Shown: positions 7,050 through 16,756, counted from the first letter of the stretch. The stretch is 64,000 nucleotides of DNA from Chryseobacterium sp. YIM B08800 (GCF_026163565.1 NZ_JAPDKN010000027.1:1-64000), one strand, 5' to 3'. Notes: generated by a model from the sequence alone, not told the origin. Program-made: numbers and translations.

Positions 7050-8681
7050 TTACTTATTGATTTCTGCATTTAGTTTTACAGCATCCTGATAAGAAGGATC
7101 TAACTGTAAAGATTTTGCAACATAATCTTTTGCTTTTGCAAGATCTTTATCTTTTTCAAGATATGCCACTGCAAAGTATGCGTAAGCAAGAGTTTGTTTG
7201 TTAGCCTCCACATCTGCAGGTTTTACAGTTGAAATAAATTTCTCGTAAGAAATTTTTGCAGCATCATTATTTCCTGCTTGCTGATAAGCATAACCTTGGC
7301 TATAATATGCAGGTGCCCAATCTGGAAGCAATCCGATCATTTTTTGCCATGTTAAAACAGCTCCATTCCAGTTTTTAGCATCCTGATAAGCATTTGCTAA
7401 TTTGTATAATGCATCAGAATCTTGTGCGTTTGCAGCAACTAATTTTTTGAAAGACTCAATTTCCGGAGTGGTTGGTCCTGCATCTACAGAAGCCTGGGAA
7501 GCCCCTCCTCCGTTGATTTTAGCCAATTCCATATCCCACTTCAATGTTTCATCTTTAGCAGCTTTAGCCAAACCAATTTTTTGTTGAGCTTCTGCCTGTA
7601 AAGCTGATTTTTTAGCTGCATCAGTTTCAGTTTTAGCTAATCCTGCAGCAATTAATCCCATCAAACCCTGGTCAGCAGGCTGAACTCTTGATTTTTCAGC
7701 TTTAGACACGAAAGCATCCATATTTTGTTTTGCTTCCGCATATTGACCATCACCGTAATTTACGTATGATCTTAGTTTAAATTTAATAGGATCATCAATC
7801 TTATCAAAAATTTTATCTAAAATAGCTTTTGAGTTGGCATAATCTTCATTAGTAAAATACAATTTTGCAATTTCTAATTGAGTATAAGGATCTTCATCTG
7901 CATACTTTGTATAATTAATCAAATCCTGAGTTGCCTTCTCATTCTGCTGATATTTAATATCATAAGCTGCTAAAGCTTTGTAAGCCGGTGCATAAGTAGC
8001 ATCTGTTGAAATTGCTTTATCAATACTTGTTTTAGCTTGTTGCCACTGTTGAGCCGCCATCCATAAAGTTCCTATTCTTGTATAAACTGAAGCTTTATTT
8101 TTTGCTAATGGCAATGCATTATCATACGCAGTCATTGCGTCTCCCGGAGCTCTTTTTAGTCTGTATGCATCTCCTAAAGTATAGTAATAATAAGCAGGAA
8201 CTTCTTTTCTAGAAGCTCTTTCAATAGCTTTATTCAAAAATTGAACTGCTAAATCGGGAGAGTTATTTTTTTCGAATAAAGTCAATGCTTCAGCCGCTCT
8301 GAATAATACTGCTGCGTCTTTTTCTCTCGAATCTGAAACTATTTTCTGGATTTCTGCAATAGCAGATTTATCACCTTTACCAAGTTTAACTGTAGCTAAA
8401 CCAATTTGATTTAAATAGCTTTTTTTATCTGCAGCCAAACCTTTATTAAAGTTTTCTGTAGCCTGAGCAAAATCTGGTTCGCCCTGTCTTAAAAAAGTAT
8501 TTCCTAAATAGAAATAATTTTCTGCTGTAGGTTCTTTTGCAATCATAGACGTGAAATTGGTTTTCGCAGCAGCAAACTTATCGCTATCCATGCTGTTAAT
8601 ACCATCCTGCAATGTCTGTGCAAAGGCAAAATTGGTAAAAAATACCACTGATGCTCCTAAAGCAATCTTCTTTACATTCAT
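7050..8681 (-). CDS. Tetratricopeptide-repeat protein (periplasmic)
   Basis: An exported TPR protein. I chose the ATG at 8681 because it gives a normal signal peptide (MNVKKIALGASVVFFTNFAFAQ region); two further ATGs lie upstream at 8687 and 8699 and would add six residues. The product has many helix pairs of TPR type, with recognisable units such as 'PTAENYFYLGNTFLRQGEPDFAQ', 'APAYKALAAYDIKYQQNEKA' and 'APAYYSQGYAYQQAGNNDAA', so it is probably a helical scaffold. It is the last gene of the exbB-exbD-exbD-tonB-pstS locus; TPR proteins in this place are common in Flavobacteriia, but their function is not established. Confidence 0.88.
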   Translation of the reverse strand: MNVKKIALGASVVFFTNFAFAQTLQDGINSMDSDKFAAAKTNFTSMIAKEPTAENYFYLGNTFLRQGEPDFAQATENFNKGLAADKKSYLNQIGLATVKLGKGDKSAIAEIQKIVSDSREKDAAVLFRAAEALTLFEKNNSPDLAVQFLNKAIERASRKEVPAYYYYTLGDAYRLKRAPGDAMTAYDNALPLAKNKASVYTRIGTLWMAAQQWQQAKTSIDKAISTDATYAPAYKALAAYDIKYQQNEKATQDLINYTKYADEDPYTQLEIAKLYFTNEDYANSKAILDKIFDKIDDPIKFKLRSYVNYGDGQYAEAKQNMDAFVSKAEKSRVQPADQGLMGLIAAGLAKTETDAAKKSALQAEAQQKIGLAKAAKDETLKWDMELAKINGGGASQASVDAGPTTPEIESFKKLVAANAQDSDALYKLANAYQDAKNWNGAVLTWQKMIGLLPDWAPAYYSQGYAYQQAGNNDAAKISYEKFISTVKPADVEANKQTLAYAYFAVAYLEKDKDLAKAKDYVAKSLQLDPSYQDAVKLNAEINK

Positions 8682-8800
8682 AATCATTATATCTTTCATT
8701 ATTATTTTTAAATCTGTATTCTAAAAAACCGAATTAGAAATACACAATTTTCAGACCAATATAATAAATCGGTTTGAAACATGGTATTTTTTAATATTTT

Positions 8801-9673
8801 TTAACGCATCTGTACCTCTCTCGGATAAATGTTATAAGGCTGTAAACCTTCCTTTTGAACGATTTTTTGGCCTAAATGGGTACAAGAATATCTTATAAAA
8901 CCATTTGCAATATTAAAACCGCCTTCATTGGTAAGAAAATACAAAACTCTTGTAAAGGGATATTTCATTTCTCGAAGACCGCTAAAGTCTGGAGAGTAAG
9001 ATTGACCTTTACTTACAACAGGAAGAATTTTGATCATTCCTCTTAATTTTTCAGCTTCTTTATCGTAAGGTCTACTGATTGTATTTAAACCGATTACCCC
9101 AATTTTATTAGGATATTTGTTTAATTCTTCGATAACATTTACACTTCCAGGAATAATTGAGAATTTCAAATCTTTAGGAAGCTTATTCAGTTTTTGAGCG
9201 ACAAAGTTTAGGTTACTTGAATTTGTTCCGTCAAATACAAAATTCTTCTCATCAGACTGCAATCCAGAAGTAATTTCTTCCATTGTAATACTTGACTTCT
9301 CAGAATCTTTTGGAACAAAAAACACGACAGCATCAGCTGCAAAGTTTGCTGGTTCTATCTTCATGTCTACTTTATCTTCATAGGCTTTAACTTCTTCAGG
9401 AGATAATACTTTAGACATTACCGCAATTCTTGCTTTATTATTTAGTAAATCAAGAAATCCCAAGTCTTCTTTCTGTGTAACTACTTTTATTTTAGTATCA
9501 GGATAGCTAATCATATATCCTTCTGCCAAAGCTTCAGTAACACTTTTAAAAGATTCGTCTGTTAAAATTGTCATTTCGCCTTTGTTATACGAAACCGTAT
9601 TTTCTACTTTTTTTGAACAGTTCGTCATCAAAACCATGAAAAAAAGCATTGAAAGAAAAGCATTAATCTTCAT
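8801..9673 (-). CDS. PstS-like phosphate-binding lipoprotein
   Basis: A 290-residue periplasmic substrate-binding protein of the PstS/PBP-like family. The signal peptide ends in the lipobox LMTNC (Cys19). The typical features are 'GEMTILTDESFKSVTEALAEGY' near the N-terminus, 'FDGTNSSNLNF' at about residue 148 and the late 'YPFTRVLYFLTNEGG' segment. No pstC, pstA, pstB or phoU gene is near. Instead it overlaps the preceding small membrane-protein gene by 11 bases within the exb/ton locus, so it may serve TonB-linked uptake or signalling rather than a standard Pst transporter. That role is inference. Confidence 0.87.
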   Translation of the reverse strand: MKINAFLSMLFFMVLMTNCSKKVENTVSYNKGEMTILTDESFKSVTEALAEGYMISYPDTKIKVVTQKEDLGFLDLLNNKARIAVMSKVLSPEEVKAYEDKVDMKIEPANFAADAVVFFVPKDSEKSSITMEEITSGLQSDEKNFVFDGTNSSNLNFVAQKLNKLPKDLKFSIIPGSVNVIEELNKYPNKIGVIGLNTISRPYDKEAEKLRGMIKILPVVSKGQSYSPDFSGLREMKYPFTRVLYFLTNEGGFNIANGFIRYSCTHLGQKIVQKEGLQPYNIYPREVQMR

Positions 9674-9851
9674 CTTCGTCAGTATTTCTGAATTTTGCTA
9701 TTGCTCTCCAAATCCTGAAGATTCCGTAAAGTATTAATACTGCTCCCAGAGAGTATGCATATATTGGCTCGAGGAATTTGTAAACCATCATTACGATTCC
9801 TAAGACAACGTAACAAATTCCTGCGACCAAGGATAACCAATTGAACATCAT
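9663..9851 (-). CDS. Small two-helix inner-membrane protein
   Basis: A 62-residue hydrophobic protein with two predicted membrane helices (about residues 4-24 and 30-48) and an acidic tail ending DEDED. I recognise no named family. Its stop overlaps the start of the pstS-like gene by 11 bases, so translation is probably coupled. It lies after the tonB terminator-like hairpin but reads the same way as the rest of the exb/ton locus. The two adjacent ATG codons at 9851 and 9848 are both possible starts. Confidence 0.75.
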   Translation of the reverse strand: MMFNWLSLVAGICYVVLGIVMMVYKFLEPIYAYSLGAVLILYGIFRIWRAIAKFRNTDEDED

Positions 9852-9874
9852 ACAACAAAAATATTAAAAAAAAT

Positions 9875-9902
9875 AAAAAGAGAAGCATAAGCTTCTCTTT
9901 TT
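9875..9902 (-). terminator. Terminator-like hairpin after tonB
   Basis: Perfect 12-base stem AAAAAGAGAAGC/GCTTCTCTTTTT with a 4-base loop, 29 bases after the tonB stop. It probably reduces readthrough into the three downstream genes. Confidence 0.75.
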
Positions 9903-9930
9903 TAATTATTATTTAAAATAAATTAATAAC

Positions 9931-10773
9931 TTATTCTGGCGGTTGCATTGCTAATGGAAGTCTGTATCTGTAACGTACAGTTTGACCATTAATTTTTGCA
10001 GGAGCCCATTTGTTTTTAATAGATTTTACGGTTCTTACTGCTTCAGAATTAAAATCTGAGTTTTTACCCGTTACTTTAACGTCAGTAATACTTCCGTCTC
10101 TTTCAACTACAAATGTCACTTCTCCTTTCACCACTCCATCTGCACCTTCAATTGCCGATGAATCAAAGTTTTCAGAAACTTTCTTTCTGAAGGCATTAAT
10201 CCCTCCTGGGAATTCTGCAGTCTGCTCAACCTCACTATACACCTGAGTATCACTCACTTGAGGCTTAACTTCAGCTGTAGAGGTTTTATTACCTGTAGAT
10301 GGTGGCGGTGGTGGTGGCGTATAAGCAGGAGCTTTTACCCCTTCCTGATTAACCAAACCAGTAGTTGTTTCTAATTGCTTAGAAATTGGAGGTGGCGGAG
10401 TCTCAACTTTGGGAGCTTTCACCGGTTCCGGAACTACGTTTTGGATGATCTCAATTTTTTCCTCTTCCACTGGCGGTGGCGGTGGCGGTGGTTCTTCTTC
10501 TTTTGGCTGCTCGATGATAGGATCTTCTTCGATAATTTCAACCAAATCAGATTTCACCTCTACAGCTTCCTTTTCATTCATACTCTTAATAGTCATATAA
10601 ATAAAAGGAGATAAAGCAGTCACCAAGAATAATCCTGTACCGATGATAAAAGACTTTGTCAGTAATCTAGGATACTGATGTCTTAAATCGTAAGCACCAT
10701 ATTCTTTATTTCTATTTTCAAATACAATCTCGTCTAAAGTAAGATTTTGACTGTAAATATTTTCATCTGCCAT
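9931..10773 (-). CDS. tonB: Energy transducer TonB
   Basis: TonB carries proton-motive energy from ExbB/ExbD to TonB-dependent outer-membrane receptors. The 280-residue protein has the Bacteroidota N-terminal signature (LTLDEIVFENRNKEYGAYDLR), one membrane helix at about residues 40-61, a Pro/Glu-rich periplasmic linker (about 78-160, runs of EEPPPPPPP type) and a C-terminal TonB domain (about 185-278) with 'AEFPGGINAFRKKV' and 'VVERDGSITDVKV'. It lies 41 bases after exbD and is followed by a strong hairpin, so exbB-exbD-exbD-tonB is the core unit. Confidence 0.95.
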   Translation of the reverse strand: MADENIYSQNLTLDEIVFENRNKEYGAYDLRHQYPRLLTKSFIIGTGLFLVTALSPFIYMTIKSMNEKEAVEVKSDLVEIIEEDPIIEQPKEEEPPPPPPPVEEEKIEIIQNVVPEPVKAPKVETPPPPISKQLETTTGLVNQEGVKAPAYTPPPPPPSTGNKTSTAEVKPQVSDTQVYSEVEQTAEFPGGINAFRKKVSENFDSSAIEGADGVVKGEVTFVVERDGSITDVKVTGKNSDFNSEAVRTVKSIKNKWAPAKINGQTVRYRYRLPLAMQPPE

Positions 10774-10814
10774 TGTATTGCAAATTTAAATGTTATATAC
10801 TTTGTAGTAACAAA

Positions 10815-11357
10815 TTAGTTACCAACTTTCTTATCGTAAACAGCTTTTTCATAAGGCTTCAGATCGGTAACCCCATATCTTTCGCTTTTTGTAATCGCCA
10901 TTTCGTCAAGAATATCTACAAAGTTTTTATATACTGCATCATCAGTAGGCTTAATAATCACTGTAAACAGATCTTTCTTTTTAGCCCTTGCTTTTGCTTG
11001 CTTAATAATCTCTCTAATTCCTTCTCTATCTAAGCTAGTTTCAATCATAGTCTGATCATTAAGACCTGCTTGATCCTGTTGATGCCAAAAAACTCTGTTG
11101 TCTTTTCCTAATAATAAAGTAATTGAATTTGATAAGTCAATTTCAGTCGGAGGTTGTTGCTGATTTTTATCTTTCGGTTTTGCCGGAAGACCCAAATCCA
11201 TCACATTTGGTTTACTAAAGGTTGATGTAAACATAAAGAACATCAATAGTAAGAAATTAAGGTCAACCATCGGAGTCATATCGACTCTGGGGTTGTTTTT
11301 CTTGGATCGTACTTTGCCACCTTTGGCACTCTTATCCTGTACTTGTACTTCTGCCAT
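10815..11357 (-). CDS. exbD: Biopolymer transporter ExbD (second copy)
   Basis: ExbD is the single-span partner of ExbB in the proton-driven TonB motor. The 180-residue product has the conserved 'RVDMTPMVDLNFLLLMFFMF' segment (about residues 24-43), in which the Asp in the helix is the expected proton site, followed by a periplasmic domain. It lies 13 bases downstream of the first exbD. It closely resembles the solitary ExbD at 31447-31962: both continue with PNVMDLGLPAK and share the 'IIKPTDDAVYKNFVDILDEM' type segment, so those two are nearer to each other than to the first ExbD here. Confidence 0.94.
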   Translation of the reverse strand: MAEVQVQDKSAKGGKVRSKKNNPRVDMTPMVDLNFLLLMFFMFTSTFSKPNVMDLGLPAKPKDKNQQQPPTEIDLSNSITLLLGKDNRVFWHQQDQAGLNDQTMIETSLDREGIREIIKQAKARAKKKDLFTVIIKPTDDAVYKNFVDILDEMAITKSERYGVTDLKPYEKAVYDKKVGN

Positions 11358-11370
11358 TTCTTCTTCTTAA

Positions 11371-11979
11371 TTATTCGTTAGGTTTACCTTCTTGAGACGT
11401 AATCAACCAAAATTTAAGAAAATCAATATCTCTTAAACCCTCAAATAAACTTTTTACTTTAGGATATTCTGTAGTAACGTCTCCTTTGATTGCTAATTTG
11501 TAATCAGGATTAACGCTTAAACTTTGCTCTACCCAGTCTGTTAACTGCTTATTTGTACTATCCATAGGAATCCCGGTAGGACTCTTATAATTTTTCTGCT
11601 CATCTTCAGGCAAATCCAAATAGCTTCTCAATTGGTTCATAGGAACACCAATCGCTTGTACTTTTTGGAATGAAGCTTTTTGTTTATCATCAAAAGTAAC
11701 ATTGTACTTTTTGCCCATTTTTTCTAAAAGCTTTAATCTCTCTGTTGCATTTTCTACAGGTTGGAAATAAAATTTCCCGTCCGGTGTAGCATTAATAGTC
11801 ATTAAACTTGCATCAGGAAGTAACTTCTCTGAGATTGAAGATGGCGGTTTGATCTGCTCCACATCAGGCTTTTTGAACTGAGTGGTCATAATAAAGAACG
11901 TAAGTAGTAGGAACGTAACGTCGCACATTGCGGTCATATCCGTAACTACACCATGTCTTTTTGGTTTTATTCTCGCCAT
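11371..11979 (-). CDS. exbD: Biopolymer transporter ExbD (first copy)
   Basis: A 202-residue ExbD with the segment 'DMTAMCDVTFLLLTFFIMTT' (about residues 14-33), including the Asp expected to carry protons. Its periplasmic domain is longer than that of the second ExbD, with an inserted region around residues 75-140. Paired non-identical ExbD proteins between ExbB and TonB are typical of Bacteroidota and suggest a mixed ExbD dimer in the motor. It follows exbB by 60 bases. Confidence 0.94.
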   Translation of the reverse strand: MARIKPKRHGVVTDMTAMCDVTFLLLTFFIMTTQFKKPDVEQIKPPSSISEKLLPDASLMTINATPDGKFYFQPVENATERLKLLEKMGKKYNVTFDDKQKASFQKVQAIGVPMNQLRSYLDLPEDEQKNYKSPTGIPMDSTNKQLTDWVEQSLSVNPDYKLAIKGDVTTEYPKVKSLFEGLRDIDFLKFWLITSQEGKPNE

Positions 11980-12039
11980 TATTTATTATCTAATTATTAA
12001 AACTTCTTTTTTTGTGTAAAAACACAGGTTCACTATTTC

Positions 12040-12903
12040 TTAGTGAAATTCTGCAAAAGACTGCTGAATGCTCATAGCGATCTCATCGATCTTATAAGTC
12101 AATCCGTCAATTTTAGAAGTAAAGAAGTTGTAAAGGATAATCGCTACTGCAGAAGTACCAATACCTAATGCCGTGTTGATCAATGCTTCAGAGATACCGA
12201 TTGATAATGCAGCTGCATCCGGAGTACCACCTCCAGCTCCTAAAGCGAAGAATGCTCTAATCATCCCGATTACTGTTCCCAATAGTGCTACTAATGTTGC
12301 AACAGTACCTAAAGTAGAAAGAATCATCATGTTTTTCTCTAACATTGGCATCTCAAGAGTTGTAGCCTCTTCGATTGCTTTGTTTAGAGCAACCATTTTC
12401 TGCTCTTTGTTAAGAGTAGTATCGTGAGCTAAAGCTTTGTAAGTAGTAAGACCCTCTTTCACAACATTCCCTACAGAACCTTGTTGTCTGTCGCACTCTT
12501 CTAAAGCTTCGTCAACTTTATTGCTATTTAATAAACTTCTTACTTTTACTACGAAGTTATCTACGTTACCTGCACCTGAAGCTTTGTTTAAAACAAAATA
12601 TCTTTCAAATGAGAAAACAATTACAGTAATCATGAATGTTACCAATAATGGTACAATAATACCTCCCATGTAGATCATACCTAAAAATCCTTCAGGATGC
12701 ATCTCTTTACCTTCAACATCAGAAAACGCTACTGATGCACCTGCCAATCTTGGATCAGCTTTAAAGTTACCCGGGCTACCCAATACGAATAACCAAATAC
12801 AAATTCCTATAACTAATAGAATAGGAATAATTACAGCTGGATTAAGACCTCCTGCTTTTCTAGCAACTACTTGCTCATCATTTTTTGAAACATTCATTTC
12901 CAT
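12040..12903 (-). CDS. exbB: MotA/TolQ/ExbB proton channel family protein
   Basis: ExbB forms the pentameric membrane part of the TonB energy motor. The 287-residue protein has a first membrane helix at about residues 20-45, a second at about 78-100, a cytoplasmic region with 'KVDEALEECDRQQGSVGNVV', and a long C-terminal pair of helices with the family pattern 'LSTLGTVATLVALLGTVIGMI' and 'GISEALINTALGIGTSAVAI'. It is the first gene of the exb/ton locus and has a good promoter about 50 bases upstream. Confidence 0.95.
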   Translation of the reverse strand: MEMNVSKNDEQVVARKAGGLNPAVIIPILLVIGICIWLFVLGSPGNFKADPRLAGASVAFSDVEGKEMHPEGFLGMIYMGGIIVPLLVTFMITVIVFSFERYFVLNKASGAGNVDNFVVKVRSLLNSNKVDEALEECDRQQGSVGNVVKEGLTTYKALAHDTTLNKEQKMVALNKAIEEATTLEMPMLEKNMMILSTLGTVATLVALLGTVIGMIRAFFALGAGGGTPDAAALSIGISEALINTALGIGTSAVAIILYNFFTSKIDGLTYKIDEIAMSIQQSFAEFH

Positions 12904-12952
12904 ATTTAACTAAATTATATTGTTTTAAAATTTTAAAGTTGTAAAATAAAGG

Positions 12953-12982
12953 CAAAATTAATTAAAATCCAATAGTATCAAA
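12953..12982 (-). promoter_or_regulatory. Promoter of the exb/ton locus
   Basis: Minus-strand TTTG (12982-12979), 18-base spacer, TAATTTTG (12960-12953), a full match to the Bacteroidota consensus. No recognisable Fur-type operator was seen. Confidence 0.65.
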
Positions 12983-13086
12983 TAACATTTTGCCTTTTTT
13001 TCATAATGATAAATTAATAAGATTCCGATATCGTAATTATATCTAAAAATTTTATTAATATTTATTAATTTTACAAAATACGTTAG

Positions 13087-13123
13087 AAAATCAAAAATTT
13101 AAAACCTCTAAATTTTTGATTTT
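13087..13123 (-). terminator. Terminator of leuS
   Basis: Perfect 15-base inverted repeat (13087-13101 with 13109-13123) and 7-base loop, 19 bases after the leuS stop. It is very AT-rich but ends in TTTT on the minus strand. Confidence 0.65.
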
Positions 13124-13141
13124 AGCAATGTTAAATTTCTT

Positions 13142-15955
13142 TTAAATTACGATATTAACGATTTTTTTTGGCACAACGATGATTTTTTTAGGGGTTTTAC
13201 CTTCCAAAAGCATTCCCATTTTTTCATTCTGAAGCACTAAATCTTCAACCTCTTTAGCAGATAATGTTGCAGGAAGAGCAATTTTAAATTTCATCTTACC
13301 ATTTACGCTTACAGGATACTCAATTTCGTCTTCAATCAAATAATTTTCATCCAAAATCGGAAACCTTTCAAACTCAATAGATTCTTTATTTCCTAATAAA
13401 CTCCACAATTCTTCACAAATATGTGGCGCATATGGAGAAATGATAACGGCTAAAGGTTCTAAAATATTGCGTTTGTTACATTTTAATTTCTGCAATTCGT
13501 TGACAGCAATCATAAATGAAGAAACAGAGGTATTGAAAGAGAAATTCTCGATATCGTAAACCACCTTCTTTATTAAGGTATGCAAAACTTTATACTCCGC
13601 TTTTGTAGGTTCTTCGTCTGACACCTCAAAAACCTCACCATTAAAATAAAGATTCCAGAATTTTTTCAGGAAACCGTAAACTCCGCTTAAACCTTGAGTA
13701 TTCCACGGCTTCGATTGCTCCAAAGGACCTAAGAACATTTCATACAGCCTTAAACCGTCTGCTCCATATTCATTACAGATATCATCAGGGTTTACAACAT
13801 TGTATTTAGACTTAGACATTTTTTCTACTTCACGACCTGTGATGTATTTTCCGTCTTCTAAAATAAATTCTGCATCTGCATAATCTGGTCTCCACGCTTT
13901 GAATGCTTCAGTATCTAATTCGTCAGTTGTCCCTTTTAATAAAGATACATCAACGTGGATTGCCTGAGTTTTATAATCTTTCGCTAAGTTTTTCGATACA
14001 TATTGATTCGTGCCATCAATTCTATACACAAAAGCACTCATTCCCAAAATCATTCCTTGGTTGATCAACTTTTGGAAAGGCTCATCATGATTAATATATC
14101 CTCTGTCTTTTAAGAACATATTCCAGAAACGAGAATACAATAAGTGACCGGTTGCGTGTTCGCTACCTCCAATATATAAATCTACCTGTCCCCAATAATC
14201 TGAAAGTTCTTTATTGGTGAAAACCTCATCATTTTTAGGATCCATATATCTCAAGAAATACCAAGAGCTTCCTGCCCAACCCGGCATTGTAGATAATTCT
14301 AAAGGGAAAATAGTTTGATCATCAATTAAATTGGTATCAACAATTTTCTGATTCGCTTCATCCCAAGCAAAAGTTTTTGCATTTCCTAGTGGTGGATCTC
14401 CATCTTCTGTTGGTAAATATTTTTCAACTTCAGGAAGCTCTAAAGGCAATGCAGAAGTCGGCAATGTATAAGGCATTCCATCCTTATAATATATAGGAAC
14501 TGGTTCTCCCCAATATCTTTGTCTTGAGAAAATCGCATCACGCTGTCTGTAGTTCGTAGTTCCATGACCAATTCCTTTCTTTTCAATAGCATCAATAATC
14601 AATGCTTTTGCCTCGTCGTAATTTAATCCGTTTAAGAAATCAGAATTTACACAAACGCTGGTTTTAGAATCAAAAGACTTTTCCTGAACGTCTTCTTCCG
14701 TTTCTACAACTTTTTTTATGTCAAGATTAAATTTCTTCGCAAATCTATGGTCACGCTCGTCGTGCGCAGGAACAGCCATTACAGCTCCCGTTCCGTAACC
14801 CATCAATACATAATCTGAAATATAGATCGGCATTTTTTCTCCGCTAAACGGATTGATTGCATAAGTTCCAGTGAAAGCACCCGAAACGTTTTTCACGTCA
14901 GACATTCTGTCTCTCTCGGTTTTCTTAGAAGTTTCTTCAATATAAGTATCTACTTCAGCTTTTTGTTCAGCCGTGGTAATTGTTTCCACTAAAGGATTTT
15001 CTGGAGCCAATACCATAAAAGTCGCACCGAAAATAGTGTCGGGTCTTGTTGTAAAAACCTCAACAATTTCGTCGTGACCATCTACACTAAATTGAACCTG
15101 CGCTCCCTGAGATTTTCCAATCCAGTATTCTTGGGCATCTTTCAAAGGTTGTGGCCAGTCTAAAGTTTTTAGACCTTGTAATAATCTTTCAGAGTAAGCA
15201 GAAATCCTCATACTCCACTGCATCATTTTCTTCTGGAAAACAGGGAAGCCTCCTCTTTCAGATTTACCGTCTTTTATTTCATCATTTGCCAAAACGGTTC
15301 CTAAAGCAGGACACCAGTTCACCGTCGTTTCTGCTCTGTAAGCTAAACGATAGTTTAATAAAATATCTTCTTTATCAATTTCAGAAGCATTTTTCCATTC
15401 TTCTGAAGTGAAGTTTAATTCGTCATTTTGATTGGCATTTAAACCTTCCGTTCCTTTTTCTTCAAAGTGCTTGATCAAAGTATCGATAGATTCTGCCTTG
15501 TCTGTATCTTTATTATACCAAGAATGGAATAATTCAATAAAAATCCATTGCGTCCATTTATAATAAGAAGCGTCTGAAGTTCTCACTTCCCTACTCCAGT
15601 CAAAAGAGAAACCAATTTTTCTTAATTGCTCTTCGTATCTTGTAATGTTTTGCTCAGTTGTAATCGCAGGATGCGTTCCCGTTTGTATTGCATACTGTTC
15701 AGCAGGAAGCCCAAAACTATCATAACCAACCGGGTGAAGAACATTAAAACCTTGATGTCTTTTATATCTCGCATAAATATCCGACGCAATATATCCAAGC
15801 GGATGACCTACGTGAAGCCCCGCTCCCGACGGATATGGAAACATATCGAGAACATAAAATTTCGGTTTGTCTGTATTATTGGAAGTCTTGTATGTTTGAT
15901 TGTCTTCCCAGTATTTCTGCCACTTTTTTTCTATCTGCTGATGATCGTAAAACAC
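13142..15955 (-). CDS. leuS: Leucine--tRNA ligase
   Basis: LeuS charges tRNA-Leu with leucine in the cytoplasm. The 937-residue class I synthetase has the HIGH-type motif in [16 protein letters not shown] (about residues 41-56), the editing (CP1) domain in the middle with [12 protein letters not shown], the segment [15 protein letters not shown] and the KMSKS motif [13 protein letters not shown] late in the protein. The start is GTG at 15955: two in-frame stop codons lie directly upstream and the IEKKWQ-type N-terminus begins right after, so no ATG start fits. It is a single gene with a promoter-like box 76 bases upstream. Confidence 0.97.
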   Translation of the reverse strand: MFYDHQQIEKKWQKYWEDNQTYKTSNNTDKPKFYVLDMFPYPSGAGLHVGHPLGYIASDIYARYKRHQGFNVLHPVGYDSFGLPAEQYAIQTGTHPAITTEQNITRYEEQLRKIGFSFDWSREVRTSDASYYKWTQWIFIELFHSWYNKDTDKAESIDTLIKHFEEKGTEGLNANQNDELNFTSEEWKNASEIDKEDILLNYRLAYRAETTVNWCPALGTVLANDEIKDGKSERGGFPVFQKKMMQWSMRISAYSERLLQGLKTLDWPQPLKDAQEYWIGKSQGAQVQFSVDGHDEIVEVFTTRPDTIFGATFMVLAPENPLVETITTAEQKAEVDTYIEETSKKTERDRMSDVKNVSGAFTGTYAINPFSGEKMPIYISDYVLMGYGTGAVMAVPAHDERDHRFAKKFNLDIKKVVETEEDVQEKSFDSKTSVCVNSDFLNGLNYDEAKALIIDAIEKKGIGHGTTNYRQRDAIFSRQRYWGEPVPIYYKDGMPYTLPTSALPLELPEVEKYLPTEDGDPPLGNAKTFAWDEANQKIVDTNLIDDQTIFPLELSTMPGWAGSSWYFLRYMDPKNDEVFTNKELSDYWGQVDLYIGGSEHATGHLLYSRFWNMFLKDRGYINHDEPFQKLINQGMILGMSAFVYRIDGTNQYVSKNLAKDYKTQAIHVDVSLLKGTTDELDTEAFKAWRPDYADAEFILEDGKYITGREVEKMSKSKYNVVNPDDICNEYGADGLRLYEMFLGPLEQSKPWNTQGLSGVYGFLKKFWNLYFNGEVFEVSDEEPTKAEYKVLHTLIKKVVYDIENFSFNTSVSSFMIAVNELQKLKCNKRNILEPLAVIISPYAPHICEELWSLLGNKESIEFERFPILDENYLIEDEIEYPVSVNGKMKFKIALPATLSAKEVEDLVLQNEKMGMLLEGKTPKKIIVVPKKIVNIVI

Positions 15956-15961
15956 TTTTTA

Positions 15962-15999
15962 TTATAGATGTTAGATGTTAGACTTTAGATATTAGAATT
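15962..15999. repeat. Reiterated TTAGATGTTAGA-type intergenic element
   Basis: The gap between leuS and its promoter contains repeated variants of TAGATGTTAGA (ATAGATGTTAGATGTTAGAC, then TTTAGATATTAGAA). The same words occur between accB and accC (42027-42057). It is a degenerate short-word repeat of unknown origin and would form part of the leuS 5' leader. Confidence 0.7.
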
Positions 16000-16030
16000 A
16001 ATTTCACTATCAATTCTCAATCTAGTTTCA

Positions 16031-16038
16031 CAAAAATA
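16031..16038 (-). promoter_or_regulatory. -7 box for leuS
   Basis: TATTTTTG on the minus strand, 76 bases before the leuS GTG. It fits TAnnTTTG; the -33 element is not clear. Confidence 0.4.
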
Positions 16039-16105
16039 ATGATTATAAAATAAATGTAAATTTAATTTTGAATTAATTACAATGTAATCCTCACAAAACA
16101 AAAAA

Positions 16106-16128
16106 AATCTCACCTAAAAGATGAGATT
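16106..16128 (-). terminator. Terminator of the lipocalin-like gene
   Basis: Stem AATCTCA/TGAGATT with a 9-base loop, followed on the minus strand by a run of T residues, 26 bases after the gene's stop. Confidence 0.7.
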
Positions 16129-16153
16129 ATATAGTAATATGAAATACTGATTA

Positions 16154-16624
16154 TTATTGCGGAATTCTTTTAAAAGTATACGTTGTAGACTTGTAGATTG
16201 TAGGATCTGTAGTGTCTTCAATTTTCAGGTTTAAAGTTTCTGCGTCAAGCAAAGTTACTTTACCTTTATCTGCAACCACAGTTCCCTGGTATTTAATTTC
16301 GAAGTTTTTCTCAGAAGAATCGTACACATAAGTGAAGTTACGCTCAGATATTGTGCTACAAGTTGGCGTTATTGCTCCCGCCATATCTCTATTGGTTCTT
16401 TTACCCGAAGAATTTTCATTAAAAACCCATCTAGATTCTTTTTGACAGTCTGTGTAAACTATTTCGTCAGAAAATCCGACTCCATCAGCTGGAACCTGAG
16501 TTTTAACTTCTTTGGTTGGAGACCACGTTCCTACAATAGGAAATACCTGTTCCGGCGCGTCATCGTCGTTACATCCTGTAAAAGCCAATAATGATAATCC
16601 TGCAAATAATGCTAATTTCTTCAT
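16154..16624 (-). CDS. Lipocalin-like lipoprotein
   Basis: A 156-residue predicted lipoprotein. The signal peptide ends in the lipobox LAFTGC (Cys18), followed by an acidic NDDD stretch. The mature part starts with 'IVGTWSPTKEV', the typical opening of Bacteroidota lipocalin-like domains, and contains alternating beta strands ending in 'KSTTYTFKRI', which suggests a small beta-barrel. Ligand and role are unknown. It is a single-gene unit upstream of leuS with its own terminator. Confidence 0.82.
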   Translation of the reverse strand: MKKLALFAGLSLLAFTGCNDDDAPEQVFPIVGTWSPTKEVKTQVPADGVGFSDEIVYTDCQKESRWVFNENSSGKRTNRDMAGAITPTCSTISERNFTYVYDSSEKNFEIKYQGTVVADKGKVTLLDAETLNLKIEDTTDPTIYKSTTYTFKRIPQ

Positions 16625-16748
16625 AGATCAAATTTTTCAAGCGTTAAAATTATGATTTTTTTTAAAAATTCAATCATTTTTTTTGAATTTTGAAGTATAA
16701 TTTACATTTCCTTAGAAATTCGCCGAAGAAAATCTATTCGCAAAGCCT

Positions 16749-16756
16749 TATATTTG
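16749..16756 (+). promoter_or_regulatory. -7 box for the glycosyltransferase at 16769
   Basis: TATATTTG, 12 bases before the ATG at 16769. Its position also makes a TTG start at 16754 impossible, because transcription would begin after it. Confidence 0.55.

Noticed and set aside
10375..10614. Plus-strand ORFs antisense to tonB
   Set aside because: They mirror the Pro/Glu-rich linker codons of tonB, giving Gly/Trp/Phe-rich artefacts.
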